Source: Acrocarpospora phusangensis
Lineage (GTDB): Bacteria; Actinomycetota; Actinomycetes; Streptosporangiales; Streptosporangiaceae
Assembly: GCF_016862995.1 (NCBI RefSeq)
Contig: NZ_BOOA01000038.1
Span: 22,496-86,495 of the forward strand
Length of the DNA stretch: 64,000 bases
Reading direction: 5' to 3'
In this document: positions 1 to 9,300 of the stretch, piece after piece
Numbering within the stretch: position 1 is the first letter of the stretch
How the letters are laid out: every line of letters starts with the position of its first letter
The notes under the pieces: model-generated
Seen by the model: only the letters and a program-made list of their open reading frames with translations
The model's database searches: none
Told to the model about the DNA's origin: nothing
Program-made: the position numbers and the translations under genes

Positions 1-1
1 G

Positions 2-586
2 ACCGGCCGGTTCCTGCCGGTGGTGTGCACGCTCAACGCCGCCCGGGTGCTGGACGCGGCCGCGGCCGTGCTGCGGGTGGACCACGCGGAGCTGTCGGCG
101 CTGGCGCTGTCCGCCCCGCCGGGCGCCGACGGGCTGGTCCTGGTGCCCTACCTGGAGGGCGAGCGCACCCCGAACCGCCCGCACGCCACCGGAGCCGTAC
201 ACGGCCTGACCCTGCGGACCTCGACCCCCGCGCACCTGGCCCGCGCGGCGGTGGAGGGCATGCTGTGCGCACTCGCCGACGGGCTGGACGCGATGATCGC
301 GCAGGGCACGACGGTCAACCGGGTCATCCTGGTCGGCGGCGGCGCCCGCTCGGAGGCCGTGCGCCGGATCGCGCCCACCGTCTTCGGCCGCCCCGTGCTC
401 GTCCCACCCCTGGGGGAGTACGTCGCCGACGGCGCCGCCCGCCAGGCGGCCTGGGTGCTGTCCGGCGGGCGGCAGCCGCCCTCGTGGACGGTCGGCCAGG
501 TCGAGACGCACGAGGCGGACGCCGTGCCGGCGATCCGCGAACGGTACGCCGTGGCCCGCGAGAACGTCCTCGACCGCCCTGCCTGA
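2..586 (+). CDS. xylB: Xylulokinase-type FGGY carbohydrate kinase, C-terminal part (5' end outside window)
   Basis: The frame is open from the first bases of the window, so this is the last 194 residues of a longer protein. It contains the FGGY-kinase C-terminal actin-like domain: a YLEGERTPN segment, then [11 protein letters not shown], the glycine-rich nucleotide-binding turn of this superfamily, then [12 protein letters not shown] near the end. Family members phosphorylate D-xylulose with ATP in the cytosol. The [11 protein letters not shown] signature and the LacI regulator just downstream favour xylulokinase over glycerol or gluconate kinase. The missing N-terminal half makes the exact sugar an inference. 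Confidence 0.8.
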   Translation, partial: TGRFLPVVCTLNAARVLDAAAAVLRVDHAELSALALSAPPGADGLVLVPYLEGERTPNRPHATGAVHGLTLRTSTPAHLARAAVEGMLCALADGLDAMIAQGTTVNRVILVGGGARSEAVRRIAPTVFGRPVLVPPLGEYVADGAARQAAWVLSGGRQPPSWTVGQVETHEADAVPAIRERYAVARENVLDRPA

Positions 587-760
587 CGACGGCGAAGCGG
601 TTCAGCGGGCTGTCTCGGCCTGATCTGCGGCCGTCGGTGCCGCCCGCATCGCGCCACGCATCCTCTCACTACTCGGGACTCCACCGACCTGTGCCTGGCC
701 AATACGCGCCTGACGCCTACGGGATGGCGCCGTTAAGGTGGAGGCCGTTGGGAGGGATCG

Positions 761-1765
761 ATGCAGAACAGTCGCAAGCGGGCCACGCTGGCCACCGTGG
801 CGGCCTCGGCCGGGGTGTCCGTGGCCACCGTGTCCAAGGTGCTCAACGGCCGCAGCGACGTCGCGCCGATCACCCGTGAGCTGGTGCAGTCGCTGCTGGT
901 GGAGCAGGGATACGTCACCCGCCCGTCACGCCGGCCGCCGGCCATGGTGGAACTGCAGGTGAGCGGCGAGCTGTGCGCGTACTCCACCGAGATCATCAAA
1001 GGCACGCTGGAGGCCGGGGGCGAGTCGGGCGTACCCGTCGTCGTGACCAACGTCAAGGGCGCACCGCCCGCCGGTGACGCCTGGGCACGCGGGCTGGCCG
1101 CCGCGGGCAGGCGGGCCATGATCCTGCTGACCGACGAGCCGAGCCCGCGCCAGGTCGCCGCCCTCACCCGGGCGGGCCTGCCGGTGGTCGTCATCAACCC
1201 GCTCAACCCGCCGCCCACGCCCGTGACCAGCATCGGCGCCACCAACTTCGCCGGCGGCATGTCCGCCACCCAGCACTTGCTGGCCCTCGGCCACCGCCGC
1301 ATCGCATGTTTGGGCGGCCCCGCCGACGCCGCCTCCAACCAGGCGCGCATGCACGGCTACCGCGCCGCCATGGAGGCCGCGGGCGTGCCCGTGCTGCCGG
1401 GATACGTCCGTACCGCGGGCTTCTGCTATCCCGACGGGTTGCGGGCGAGCGCCGGCCTGCTGGACGTGGAGCCCCTGCCGACGGCGGTCTTCGCGGCCAG
1501 CGAGGAGATCGCACTGGCGCTCATGTGGGTCGCCAGGGAGCGCGGCCTGCGCGTTCCCGAAGACCTCAGCGTGGTCGGCTTCGACGACACCGAGATCGCC
1601 GCCATGACCTCTCCCCCGCTGACGACCGTGCGCCAGCCGCTGCGCGAGATGGGCGTCGTGGCGCTCCGCACGGCGTTGCGCCTGGCCGCCGGTGAGACGA
1701 TCGAGTCGCGCCACATCGAACTCGCCACCGAACTCGTCGTCCGCGGCTCCAGCCTGGCCGCCTGA
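761..1765 (+). CDS. LacI/GalR-family transcriptional regulator
   Basis: This 334-residue protein has the usual LacI-family length. Residues about 10-30 form the DNA-binding helix-turn-helix with hinge (LATVAASAGVSVATVSKVLNG), and residues ~65-334 are a periplasmic-binding-protein-like effector domain ending in VVGFDDTEIAAMTSPPLTTV, a classic LacI C-terminal signature. A GGGAGG Shine-Dalgarno lies 6 nt before the ATG. It sits 174 bp downstream of the xylulokinase gene on the same strand, so control of a pentose-use operon is likely. The ligand cannot be read from sequence. Confidence 0.9.
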   Translation: MQNSRKRATLATVAASAGVSVATVSKVLNGRSDVAPITRELVQSLLVEQGYVTRPSRRPPAMVELQVSGELCAYSTEIIKGTLEAGGESGVPVVVTNVKGAPPAGDAWARGLAAAGRRAMILLTDEPSPRQVAALTRAGLPVVVINPLNPPPTPVTSIGATNFAGGMSATQHLLALGHRRIACLGGPADAASNQARMHGYRAAMEAAGVPVLPGYVRTAGFCYPDGLRASAGLLDVEPLPTAVFAASEEIALALMWVARERGLRVPEDLSVVGFDDTEIAAMTSPPLTTVRQPLREMGVVALRTALRLAAGETIESRHIELATELVVRGSSLAA

Positions 1766-1789
1766 GCCGGTGCCGTCCGCACGGCCGGT

Positions 1790-1885
1790 AGCTCTGGCGG
1801 CGGCCAGGTCGGCCTTGAGCGCTTCGGTGAGCATCGGGGGGCCCCGCGCACGATCTCAGCGATCAGCGAGGACGAGGAGGAACCC
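1790..1885 (-). pseudogene. IS256-like (Mutator) transposase N-terminal remnant
   Basis: Read on the minus strand, two short frames match the start of IS256-type transposases: SLIAEIVRGAP, then one frame over MLTEALKADLAAA. Intact relatives read LI-EIVREGARRMLxxALEAEV. A frameshift separates the halves and nothing transposase-like follows. It is a fossil next to the end of the LacI gene; a similar fragment lies at 60026-60085. Identified by eye only. Confidence 0.35.
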
Positions 1886-2032
1886 GCGAGGCTAACCGGT
1901 CCCGGGTCTTCTCCGTTGGCGTCGCGGAATGCCGCACATCGACGAACACGGCGCCTGGCCATGCCCACTGGCCGCTCGTGCCTCATTCGGCGCGTAAGAT
2001 CGCTGACGTGCGACTGATTCTCTCCCCGCCGC

Positions 2033-2051
2033 CCGTCCGCTAAGCGGACGG
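2033..2051. terminator. Perfect 9-bp hairpin with 1-nt centre (first of two)
   Basis: CCGTCCGCT and its exact reverse complement AGCGGACGG are separated by one A, in the 383-bp gap between the LacI and EamA genes. There is no strong U tract. As an RNA the loop would have to open by a pair or two. It could end lacI transcription or act as a leader element for the transporter. Confidence 0.5.
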
Positions 2052-2063
2052 CGCGTTTCCTGT

Positions 2064-2089
2064 CACACCGGGTGATCGGTCCCGGTGTG
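2064..2089. terminator. Perfect 9-bp hairpin, 8-nt loop (second of two)
   Basis: CACACCGGG and CCCGGTGTG flank an 8-nt loop and are followed by TTCTGTCGTTG. It lies 12 bp after the previous hairpin and 60 bp before the EamA start codon. The position suits an intrinsic terminator or attenuator in the transporter leader. The rest of the 1766-2148 gap shows only the transposase fossil. Confidence 0.5.
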
Positions 2090-2148
2090 TTCTGTCGTTG
2101 TCCGCGGATGACCTTTCCCGTCAAGACAACGAACACCTGGGGATGATC

Positions 2149-3027
2149 ATGTCTAGCGTGCGTTCCCTGCCCGTGGGCAGGGGCATGCTGTTTATCGCGG
2201 TGGCGGCGACCATGTGGGGCACCGGTGGCGCGGTCGCCGCGCTACTCTACCCGAGCGGGCTCGGCGCGCTCGCCGTCTCGTTCTGGCGTTTCCTCGGCGG
2301 CGCCGCCGTGCTCGGGCTGGCCTGGCCGCTGCTCCGTTTCCCGCTGCTGGACCGCTTCCGCGCCGGGCCGGTACGGATGCTCGCGGCCGGAGCCGGCATG
2401 GCGGTCTACCAGACGGCCTACCTCGCCGCCATCGACGTGGCCGGGGTCGCGGTCGCGACCGTGGTGACGCTCGGGTCCGGGCCGATCCTGGTCGCCGCCG
2501 GAGCCCGCCTGTGGCTGGGCGAACGCCTCGGCGGCCGGGGCGCCGTCCTCGTCGCGTCGGCCCTGGCGGGGCTGACGCTGCTGGTCACCGGCGGCGGGAC
2601 GGCCGCTGAAGTGCCGGTCCTGGGCGTTGGGCTGGCTCTGCTGTCCGCTGTCGGGTACGCGGGCACCATCCTGCTCGGCCGGAGTGGCGAAGACTCGATG
2701 GCCGGGACGCTGGTGGGATTCGCCGCGGGCGCGCTGTGCCTGCTGCCGTTCGCGGCGCTCTCGGGGCTGTTCCCCGACGGCGGGGTCACGGTGACCGTCG
2801 TGGGGTTGCTGGCGTATCTGGGGGTGTTTCCCAGTGCGCTCGCGTACGGGCTGTTCTTCGCGGGGCTGCGGGTGGTGCCAGCGGCGACGGCTTCGGTGGT
2901 CGCGCTCGTGGAGGCGCTGGTGGCGGCGGCCGTCGCCGTGGCGTTCCTCGGGGAGCGGCTGACCGTGCCGGCCGTGGCCGGAGGCGTACTGCTGCTGGGG
3001 GCGGTGGTGCTGATCCGGGGCGAGTAG
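2149..3027 (+). CDS. EamA/DMT-superfamily permease
   Basis: 292 residues, almost wholly hydrophobic, with about ten membrane segments arranged as two EamA repeats (roughly 10-145 and 155-290). The first repeat begins AVAATMWGTGGAVAALL, typical of DMT exporters, and the protein ends in an alternating VAGGVLLLGAVVL helix. I chose the ATG at 2149 because GGGGA lies 7 nt upstream; an ATG two codons earlier and a TTG at 2098 are alternatives. Family members export metabolites or amino acids across the cytoplasmic membrane. The substrate is not predictable. Two hairpins occupy its leader. Confidence 0.85.
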   Translation: MSSVRSLPVGRGMLFIAVAATMWGTGGAVAALLYPSGLGALAVSFWRFLGGAAVLGLAWPLLRFPLLDRFRAGPVRMLAAGAGMAVYQTAYLAAIDVAGVAVATVVTLGSGPILVAAGARLWLGERLGGRGAVLVASALAGLTLLVTGGGTAAEVPVLGVGLALLSAVGYAGTILLGRSGEDSMAGTLVGFAAGALCLLPFAALSGLFPDGGVTVTVVGLLAYLGVFPSALAYGLFFAGLRVVPAATASVVALVEALVAAAVAVAFLGERLTVPAVAGGVLLLGAVVLIRGE

Positions 3028-3213
3028 AGCGGATTCGTGAGATTTCGAACTTCTGCCGGCAGGCGCCGCCCTCGCGCCATGAGTGACTGAAAGCCGCGTG
3101 GCCATGGCCCTTCGGGCGTGGTGAGATCGACACGCGGGGCGGGCATGACGGCTCGGGCGTGCGTTGGCCGAGGCCAGGCCGTGGCGACATCGACGCGAAC
3201 GAGGGAGGCGGGC

Positions 3214-5430
3214 ATGCCGGACATGACGGCTCGGGCCGTGCACTGGCCGAGGCCGGGCGTGGTGACGATCTCCACCGGGGTCGAGGTGCGGGAACCGGGC
3301 GCGGGCGAGGTCGTCGTGGATGTCGAGGTCAGCGTGACGAGCCCGGGGACCGAGCGCGCCTGGTTCCTGGGCTTGCCGAACGCAATCATCGACTTCCCGT
3401 ACACGCCGGGATATCTGGCGGCGGGCAGGGTTCGCGGCACCGGGACCCGGGTGGCGTTGAAGGGTGCGCCGCATCAGAGCACGGTGGTGGTGCCGGAGGC
3501 GTCGGCGTACCCGATTCCGGAGGGTGTGGCGGCGGGGGACGCGGCGTTGTGGCAGCTGGCGCTGACCGCCATGCACGGGCTGGAGATGGGCGGGTATCGG
3601 CCGGGCGAGCCGGTGGCCGTGGTCGGCGGGGGGCTGCTGGGGATCATGGCGCGGAGGCTGGTGGCCGCTTGCGGGTCCACGGACTGCCTGGCGGTCGCGT
3701 CGTCGGATGCGAAGGCGTGGACGGCGGCGGCCGAGAGACATACCCGGCTGATGTCGGGGCCTGCCTCTCCCCCGCAGTTGGACGTGACATCGGCTGAGAG
3801 ACCGACAACGATCCGCGGTCCCCTGGAACCTGACGTGACGTCGGCTCAGAGCCCGGCAACCGCCCGCGGGCACGCCTCTCCACTGGAACGGGACGTGACG
3901 TCGATTCAGAGGCCGGCAACCGCCCGCGGGCACGCCTCTCCACTGGAACGGGACGTGACGTCGGCTGAGAGACCTGCGACGCTCCGCGGGCACGCCTATT
4001 CGCTGGTGTTGGACGTGACCGGGGCTTCCGAAGGGCTGGCGGTGGCGGTGGCGGTCGCGGCGGACGGGGGGCGGGTGGTGGTGCTGGGGTCGCCGCGTGC
4101 GGCCCGGGCGCCGGTGCCCGTCGGCGCGATCTACGAGCGGGGGCTCTCCGTGGTGGGCTCCCACATCTCCACGCTGGCCGACCCGCGCGCCTTCACCGAG
4201 GAGTTCTTCGCGCACCTCGCCGCCGGGCGGATGTCGTTCGCGGACGTGCTGACGCCGTACCGGGCGGAGGACGCGCCGATGGCGTACCGGCGGCTGGCTT
4301 TCGACCGGTCGTTCGTGGCGGCGGTCTTCTCCTGGCGGGAGGCCCCGGCCGCCGGTGCCGTGGTGTGGAGTCCCGCGGCCGAGGTGAGGCCGATGCGGTT
4401 CGGGCTGATCGGGTGTGGCGACATCGGCATGGTGAACGGGAGCGCGCTGCTGGCCGCCGCGGACTCCGAGTTGGGCGCGTGTTTCGACCCGGCGTCCCGG
4501 CTGGCCGAGGAGGTCGCCCGCGAGCACGGCGGCGACGTGGCGGGATCGCTGGCCGAGCTACTCGCCAGGGACGACGTGGAGGCGGTGGTCGTCGCCACTC
4601 CGCACGACACGCACGAGGAAATCGTGGTCGCCGCGCTCGACGCCGGCAAGCACGTGCTGCTGGAGAAGCCGGTCGCCGCCGACCTGGCGTCGGCGCGCCG
4701 GGTGGCCGCGGCGGGCGAGGCCGCGGCCACGACGGTGGGGATGCTGTTCCCGCAGCGGCTGGACGACCGGGTCCTGCGCGCCCGGGCCGCGATCGAGGCG
4801 GGCCTGCTGGGCTCGCCCGCCGGCGCGGTCTGCACCTATTTGATCGACAAGCCCGCGTCGTATTTCATCGGCGGGTTCAGCCACCGGGCGCCCTCGACCT
4901 GGCGGCTGTCCAAACGCCGCGCGGGCGGCGGGTTCCTGGTCATGAACCTGATCCACCACCTCGACCTGATCCGCTACCTGCTCGGCCGCGAAGCCGACCT
5001 GGTGTACGCGCAGACCACCCCCTCCCCGGCCGCCGCCGACATCGAGGACCTGGCCAGCGTGATCATCCGGTTCGGCGATGTGGTCGCCACCTTCACCGGC
5101 TCGGCCACCGTCGTGGACGGCCCCGGGCAGGCCATCCGGCTCTGGGGCGACGCCGGACACGTGGAGATCCTGCCCGAATCGCGGCTGCGCTCCCGCCTGC
5201 CCGTCCCCGAGGACCTGCGGACCTGGACGCCCGGCGCGGGCTCGGCGGCCGACCTCAAGGCGCGGGCTTTCTCCCGTTTCGTGTCGGCCGTACGGCACGG
5301 CGAACCGCCCGACGTCACGATCGCGGACGGGCTTGCCGTCCAGGCGACGATCACGGCCGCGTACGCCTCGGCGGCGTCAGGTATGCCGGTTTCGCCGATG
5401 TCTTGCGGGGACGGCGAAGCGGGCGTGTGA
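3214..5430 (+). CDS. Bi-domain oxidoreductase: MDR dehydrogenase fused to Gfo/Idh/MocA
   Basis: 738 residues. Residues 1-~385 are a medium-chain dehydrogenase lacking obvious zinc ligands (GTERAWFLG near the start, nucleotide-binding turn VVGGGLLG). Residues ~394-738 are a Gfo/Idh/MocA oxidoreductase with FGLIGCGDIG for NAD(P) and the catalytic-loop signature LLEKPVA. Such fusions are common in surface-sugar and secondary-metabolite loci and are thought to oxidise or reduce sugar-like rings. GAGGGAGG precedes the ATG. In-frame tandem repeats (residues ~190-266) interrupt the dehydrogenase Rossmann fold just before LDVTGASEG. The radical SAM gene follows after 7 bp, so the two are probably cotranscribed. 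Confidence 0.85.
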   Translation: MPDMTARAVHWPRPGVVTISTGVEVREPGAGEVVVDVEVSVTSPGTERAWFLGLPNAIIDFPYTPGYLAAGRVRGTGTRVALKGAPHQSTVVVPEASAYPIPEGVAAGDAALWQLALTAMHGLEMGGYRPGEPVAVVGGGLLGIMARRLVAACGSTDCLAVASSDAKAWTAAAERHTRLMSGPASPPQLDVTSAERPTTIRGPLEPDVTSAQSPATARGHASPLERDVTSIQRPATARGHASPLERDVTSAERPATLRGHAYSLVLDVTGASEGLAVAVAVAADGGRVVVLGSPRAARAPVPVGAIYERGLSVVGSHISTLADPRAFTEEFFAHLAAGRMSFADVLTPYRAEDAPMAYRRLAFDRSFVAAVFSWREAPAAGAVVWSPAAEVRPMRFGLIGCGDIGMVNGSALLAAADSELGACFDPASRLAEEVAREHGGDVAGSLAELLARDDVEAVVVATPHDTHEEIVVAALDAGKHVLLEKPVAADLASARRVAAAGEAAATTVGMLFPQRLDDRVLRARAAIEAGLLGSPAGAVCTYLIDKPASYFIGGFSHRAPSTWRLSKRRAGGGFLVMNLIHHLDLIRYLLGREADLVYAQTTPSPAAADIEDLASVIIRFGDVVATFTGSATVVDGPGQAIRLWGDAGHVEILPESRLRSRLPVPEDLRTWTPGAGSAADLKARAFSRFVSAVRHGEPPDVTIADGLAVQATITAAYASAASGMPVSPMSCGDGEAGV
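3781..4011 (+). repeat. In-frame minisatellite, four units (51, 60, 60, 60 bp)
   Basis: Each unit starts GACGTGAC (3781, 3832, 3892, 3952), and a fifth GACGTGAC at 4012 belongs to the enzyme itself. Units 2 and 3 are almost identical; 1 and 4 have drifted. All lengths are multiples of three, so the host frame stays open and encodes copies like DVTSAQSPATARGHASPLER. The core resembles the native LDVTGASEG strand that follows, which suggests the array grew by slippage from that point. Confidence 0.9.
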
Positions 5431-5437
5431 TCAGATC

Positions 5438-6382
5438 ATGGCACGCACGCCCGCGGAGCGGGTCACCTTCATCCCCTGGCCGGAGGTCCGCTACCGGCGG
5501 CCGTACGACATCGAGGCCGACTGGGTGCTGATGAGCACCTGCAACTACCGGTGCGCCTACTGCTTCTGGGACGCCGCCGACCTGGGCGCGAAGATCTCGA
5601 CCCCGGCGGACGCGGCGCGGCTGGCCTCGTTCTTCGACGAGACCGGGCTCACCTGGCTGCTGCACCTGACCGGCGGCGAACCCTTCATGTACCCACATTT
5701 CCTGAAATTGTGTGAACTTCTCACTCAACGGCACCACATCAGCATCAACACCAACGCCGATTCGGTACGTATCCGCGCGTTCGCCACGACAATAAATCCG
5801 AAACACGTGGATTTCGTGCATTGTGGGGTTCATGAGGATCAGCGCGAGCTCAAGGAGGGAAAAGAGCGTTTCATAGCCAACGTCACACTGCTCCGGGACG
5901 CCGGATTCCCCGTTTTCGCCTCCTGCGTCATGGACCCCCTCCTTTTCCCGAAATTTCATGACATGTGGGCGGAGTATGCGGATCGCGGCGTCGTACTGAT
6001 TCCGAAGGCGCTCCGCGGCTTCCACGCCGGCCGCCATTTCCCCCGCGCGTACACCGACGAGGAACGGGAACTCTTCTACGACTACACCCGCCGCGCCGCC
6101 GAGTTCTATGCCGAGTCCTTCGCCGCCAGGGGCGAGCCGCCGTCGATCAACCCGTTCATGGACGGCCCGCTGTTCCTCCGCCAGATCCCCGACTTCCGCG
6201 GCGACCTGTGCGAGGCCGGCCACCGTTTCGTCCGCATCATGCCCGACGGCGCCGTCTACCGCTGCGGCCCCGGCGACCTGATCGGCAACCTCGCGGAAGG
6301 CTGGTTCGCCCGCCGCGAGGGCCCCTCCGAGTGCGTCGAACGGGAATGCCCGTACTTCTGCGCGAAGTACCGCATCCCGTAG
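5438..6382 (+). CDS. Radical SAM protein with C-terminal cysteine cluster
   Basis: 314 residues. The 4Fe-4S/SAM motif CNYRCAYC lies near residue 31, followed by HLTGGEPFMYPHF (SAM-binding GGE) and a partial TIM barrel. The C-terminal ~55 residues hold several cysteines (DLCEAGHRF, YRCGPGDL, ECVERECPYFCAKY), like a SPASM/twitch auxiliary cluster domain. The ATG is 7 nt after the bi-domain oxidoreductase stop, which argues for one operon. Bases ~5695-5960 contain AT-rich codons (AAATTG, TTTCATGAC) unusual for the neighbours, suggesting a different origin. The substrate is unknown; the partner enzyme hints at a sugar or cyclitol, or a peptide. Confidence 0.85.
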   Translation: MARTPAERVTFIPWPEVRYRRPYDIEADWVLMSTCNYRCAYCFWDAADLGAKISTPADAARLASFFDETGLTWLLHLTGGEPFMYPHFLKLCELLTQRHHISINTNADSVRIRAFATTINPKHVDFVHCGVHEDQRELKEGKERFIANVTLLRDAGFPVFASCVMDPLLFPKFHDMWAEYADRGVVLIPKALRGFHAGRHFPRAYTDEERELFYDYTRRAAEFYAESFAARGEPPSINPFMDGPLFLRQIPDFRGDLCEAGHRFVRIMPDGAVYRCGPGDLIGNLAEGWFARREGPSECVERECPYFCAKYRIP

Positions 6383-6385
6383 GCG

Positions 6386-9300
6386 TCACCCGGCGTCGGG
6401 GTGCTCCCGCAGGCGGTCCTGGGCCGTCTCCAGCCAGTCCCGCCAGCCGCCCAGCGACCACAGGCGCAGCGTGGCGTCCATGCCGGCGCTGATCGCGTAC
6501 CGGCCGTCGGGGGTGACGGCGACGGAGGTCACCCAGCCGGCGTGGCCGCGCAGCGGCGGGCCCAGCGGGGTGCCGTCCAGCGCCCAGAGCCGGACCGTGC
6601 CGTCCTGGGCGGCGCTGACCACGATCAGGCCGTCGGGGCTGAACGCCACGTCGCGGACCTCGCCGTCGTGGCCGACGAACGGGCCGCCGACCGCCCGGCC
6701 GTCCAGGTCCCACAGCCGCACCGTACGGTCCCCCGCGCAGCTGGCCACCAGTGAGCCGTCGGGTGAGACCGCCACCGACTCGACCTCGCCCTCGTGGCCG
6801 GCGCACACCACCGCGTCCCGGCTGTCCGGAACCCAGACGCGTACGGTCCCGTCCCGGCCGCCGCTGATCACGCGCAGGCCGTCCGGGTGGAAGGCCACCC
6901 GGGTCACGGGCGCGCCGTGCGCGCCGAACGGGGAGCCCGCCTGCCGGCCGTCCAGGTCGGAGAAGCGGACCGTGCCGTCGTCGGAGGCGCTGGCCAGCAG
7001 CGACCCGTCGGGGTGGAAGGCCAGCGCGTTGACGGGGGCGTCGTGCCCGTCGAAGGCGGGACCGGCCGGCGCGCCCGTACGGTGCCAGCGACGGACCAGG
7101 CGGTCGCTGCTGGCGCTGGCGGCGAGCCGGCCGTCCGGGCTGAGCGCCACGCCGCGCACGCTGCCCCCGTGCCCGCCCATCGGGCCGGCGGCCAGGAGGC
7201 CGTCCAGGCCGGACAGGCGGATGGTGCGGTCGTCGCTGCCGGTGGCGATCAGGCCGTCCGCGCCGACGGCCATCTTGTGGATGAACTCGCGGTGCACCTT
7301 CCAGGCGGGCCGCGCCTGGTGGCCGCCCGCGTCCCAGCGGCGGGCCGGCTCGACCTCCCCGGCCGCCTCGTCGTCGGAGGCCCGGCGCCGGGCGGGCGCG
7401 GGACGGGGTTCGTGCCAGTCCCAGGTGCGCAGGGTGCGGTCCAGGCCGCCGCTGACGATCAGCGTGCCGTCCGGTACTCCCGCGACGGTCGTCACCGGGC
7501 CGGCGTGGCCGATCCAGGGGTCGCCGGCCTGCCGCCGGGCGTGGGCGTCCCAGATCCGGATGGTGCCGTCCTCGCCGCCGCTGATCAGGAAGTCGCCGTC
7601 CAGGCCGTACGCCAGGCAGGTGACGAAGCCGTCGTGACCGGCGAGTGGCGCGCCGCGCGGGATCAGCGCGTCGCCGCGGACGGTCCAGATCCGGATGGCG
7701 CCGTCTCCGCCGGCGCTGGCCAGCAGGGATCCGTCCGGGTGGAAGGCGAGGGCGCTGACGAAGTCGTCGTGGGCGCGCACGTCGGCGGAGACGTCGCCGC
7801 CGGCCTCCAGCACGTCCGGGTGGCGCCAGCGGAGCATGCGGCCGTCGGCGGTGCCGGTCACCAGCAGCCTGCCGTCCGGGCTGACGGCCAGCGCGGACGC
7901 GGGCTCGCCGAACCCCAGGCCCCGGCCGCCGTCCAGCCGGAACACCATCACGCCCGCGTCCCCGGCGGCGATGAGAGACTGCCCGTCGGGCGCGAAGGAC
8001 AGCCGGTGCACGCTGTCCGGGTAGCCGGTCAGCGGATCCCCGTACGGGCGGCCGTCCAGCCGCCACAGCAGCACCGTGCGATCTTCGCCCGCGCTGGCGA
8101 GCAGGCGTCCGTCGGGTGAGAAGCACACGGCGTTGACGGCGTCGTGGTGCCCGGCCAGCGGCTCCCCGTACGGGTGGCCGTCGCGGCTCCAGAGGCGTAC
8201 CAGGCCGTCGTCGCCGCCGGCGGCCAGGACGCGGCCGTCGGGGGTGACCGCGACCGCGCGGACGGCGGTCCCGATGTCCAGGGCGCGGCGCTCGCGGGCG
8301 CGCAGGACCGTGGTCCTGAGCGCCGCCGCGACGGCTCCCAGCGGGGGTTCGCCGGGCAGGTCCGCCAGGCCGGCCGACACGGTGGCCGCGGCCACCGCCA
8401 GCGCCCGGACGGGTTCGACGCCGATCAGCCCGGCGGCCCGGGCGGCGCGTTCGCGCAGCGCGCGTTCCAGCTGTGAGCGTTCGTGCTGGACCGCCGTCTC
8501 GCGCAGCCGGCGGCGCTCGCTCTCCTCGGCCTCCCAGGCGGCGCGGCTGGCCTCGATGAAGTCGCGCTCCTCGGCGCTCAGCTCGTCCCTGCTGCGGTCC
8601 AGGTTGCGCAGCGCCGCCGTCAGCAGCGCGCCGCGCAGCAGCCGGTCCCCGCCGGGGTCGGCCCGCCAGGCCCGTACCTGGCGGTCCAGTTCCTGCCGCC
8701 AGGACAGGAACTCGCGGCCGCTCTTGAGCCAGCCCTGCAGTTCGGCCCACTCCCGCAGCAGCACGTCGTGGATGAGCTCGACCGTCTCCTCGTGGCCGGG
8801 CTCGTCGGCGGCGGTGACGAGCAGCCGCCGGTCGGCGAATGCGGCCACCACGCTCTGCACGGCCCCGGCGCGTTCCGGGCTGCGGATCAGTTCGGCGACG
8901 CGCCGTTTCCACCGGCTGTCCGGGATGCCCTGCAGCTCGTCGCCCAGGTGCACCAGGTCGGTGAAGACCTGCCGCGCGGTGTCCCGCAGCGCGGCCGGCA
9001 GCGCCCGGTACGCCTGGTCCGCCCAGTTCGTCAGGCCGCCGGTGACGCCGCCGATGTCGCGGTACACGTCCCACAGCAGGATGCCGTCCCGGCGCAGCTT
9101 CCACAGGTCGCCGAGGGCGAACTCCAGCAGCGGCAGCACGGTGCCGCTGGCGCGCGGCTCCTCCGGATCGTCGGGATCGTCCTCCCGGGGCCGGCCCGCC
9201 ACGGCCGCCCGGATGGCGTCGTCCACGATGGTCTCCGCCAGCCCGGGCTCGAACCTGAGCCGTACGGCCTCGGCCGGCTGCTCCACGATGGAGATCAGCT

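Noticed and set aside
3118..3213. Earlier start for the bi-domain oxidoreductase at 3118
   Set aside because: The extension is basic, unlike the family start, and has no ribosome site; GAGGGAGG favours 3214.
3781..4011. CRISPR array
   Set aside because: No alternating unique spacers; units are contiguous, in frame and inside an enzyme, so it is a tandem coding repeat.
2242..4527. 761-residue minus-strand frame over the EamA and oxidoreductase genes
   Set aside because: Arg/His/Pro-rich shadow with no domain; both plus-strand genes beneath are well supported.
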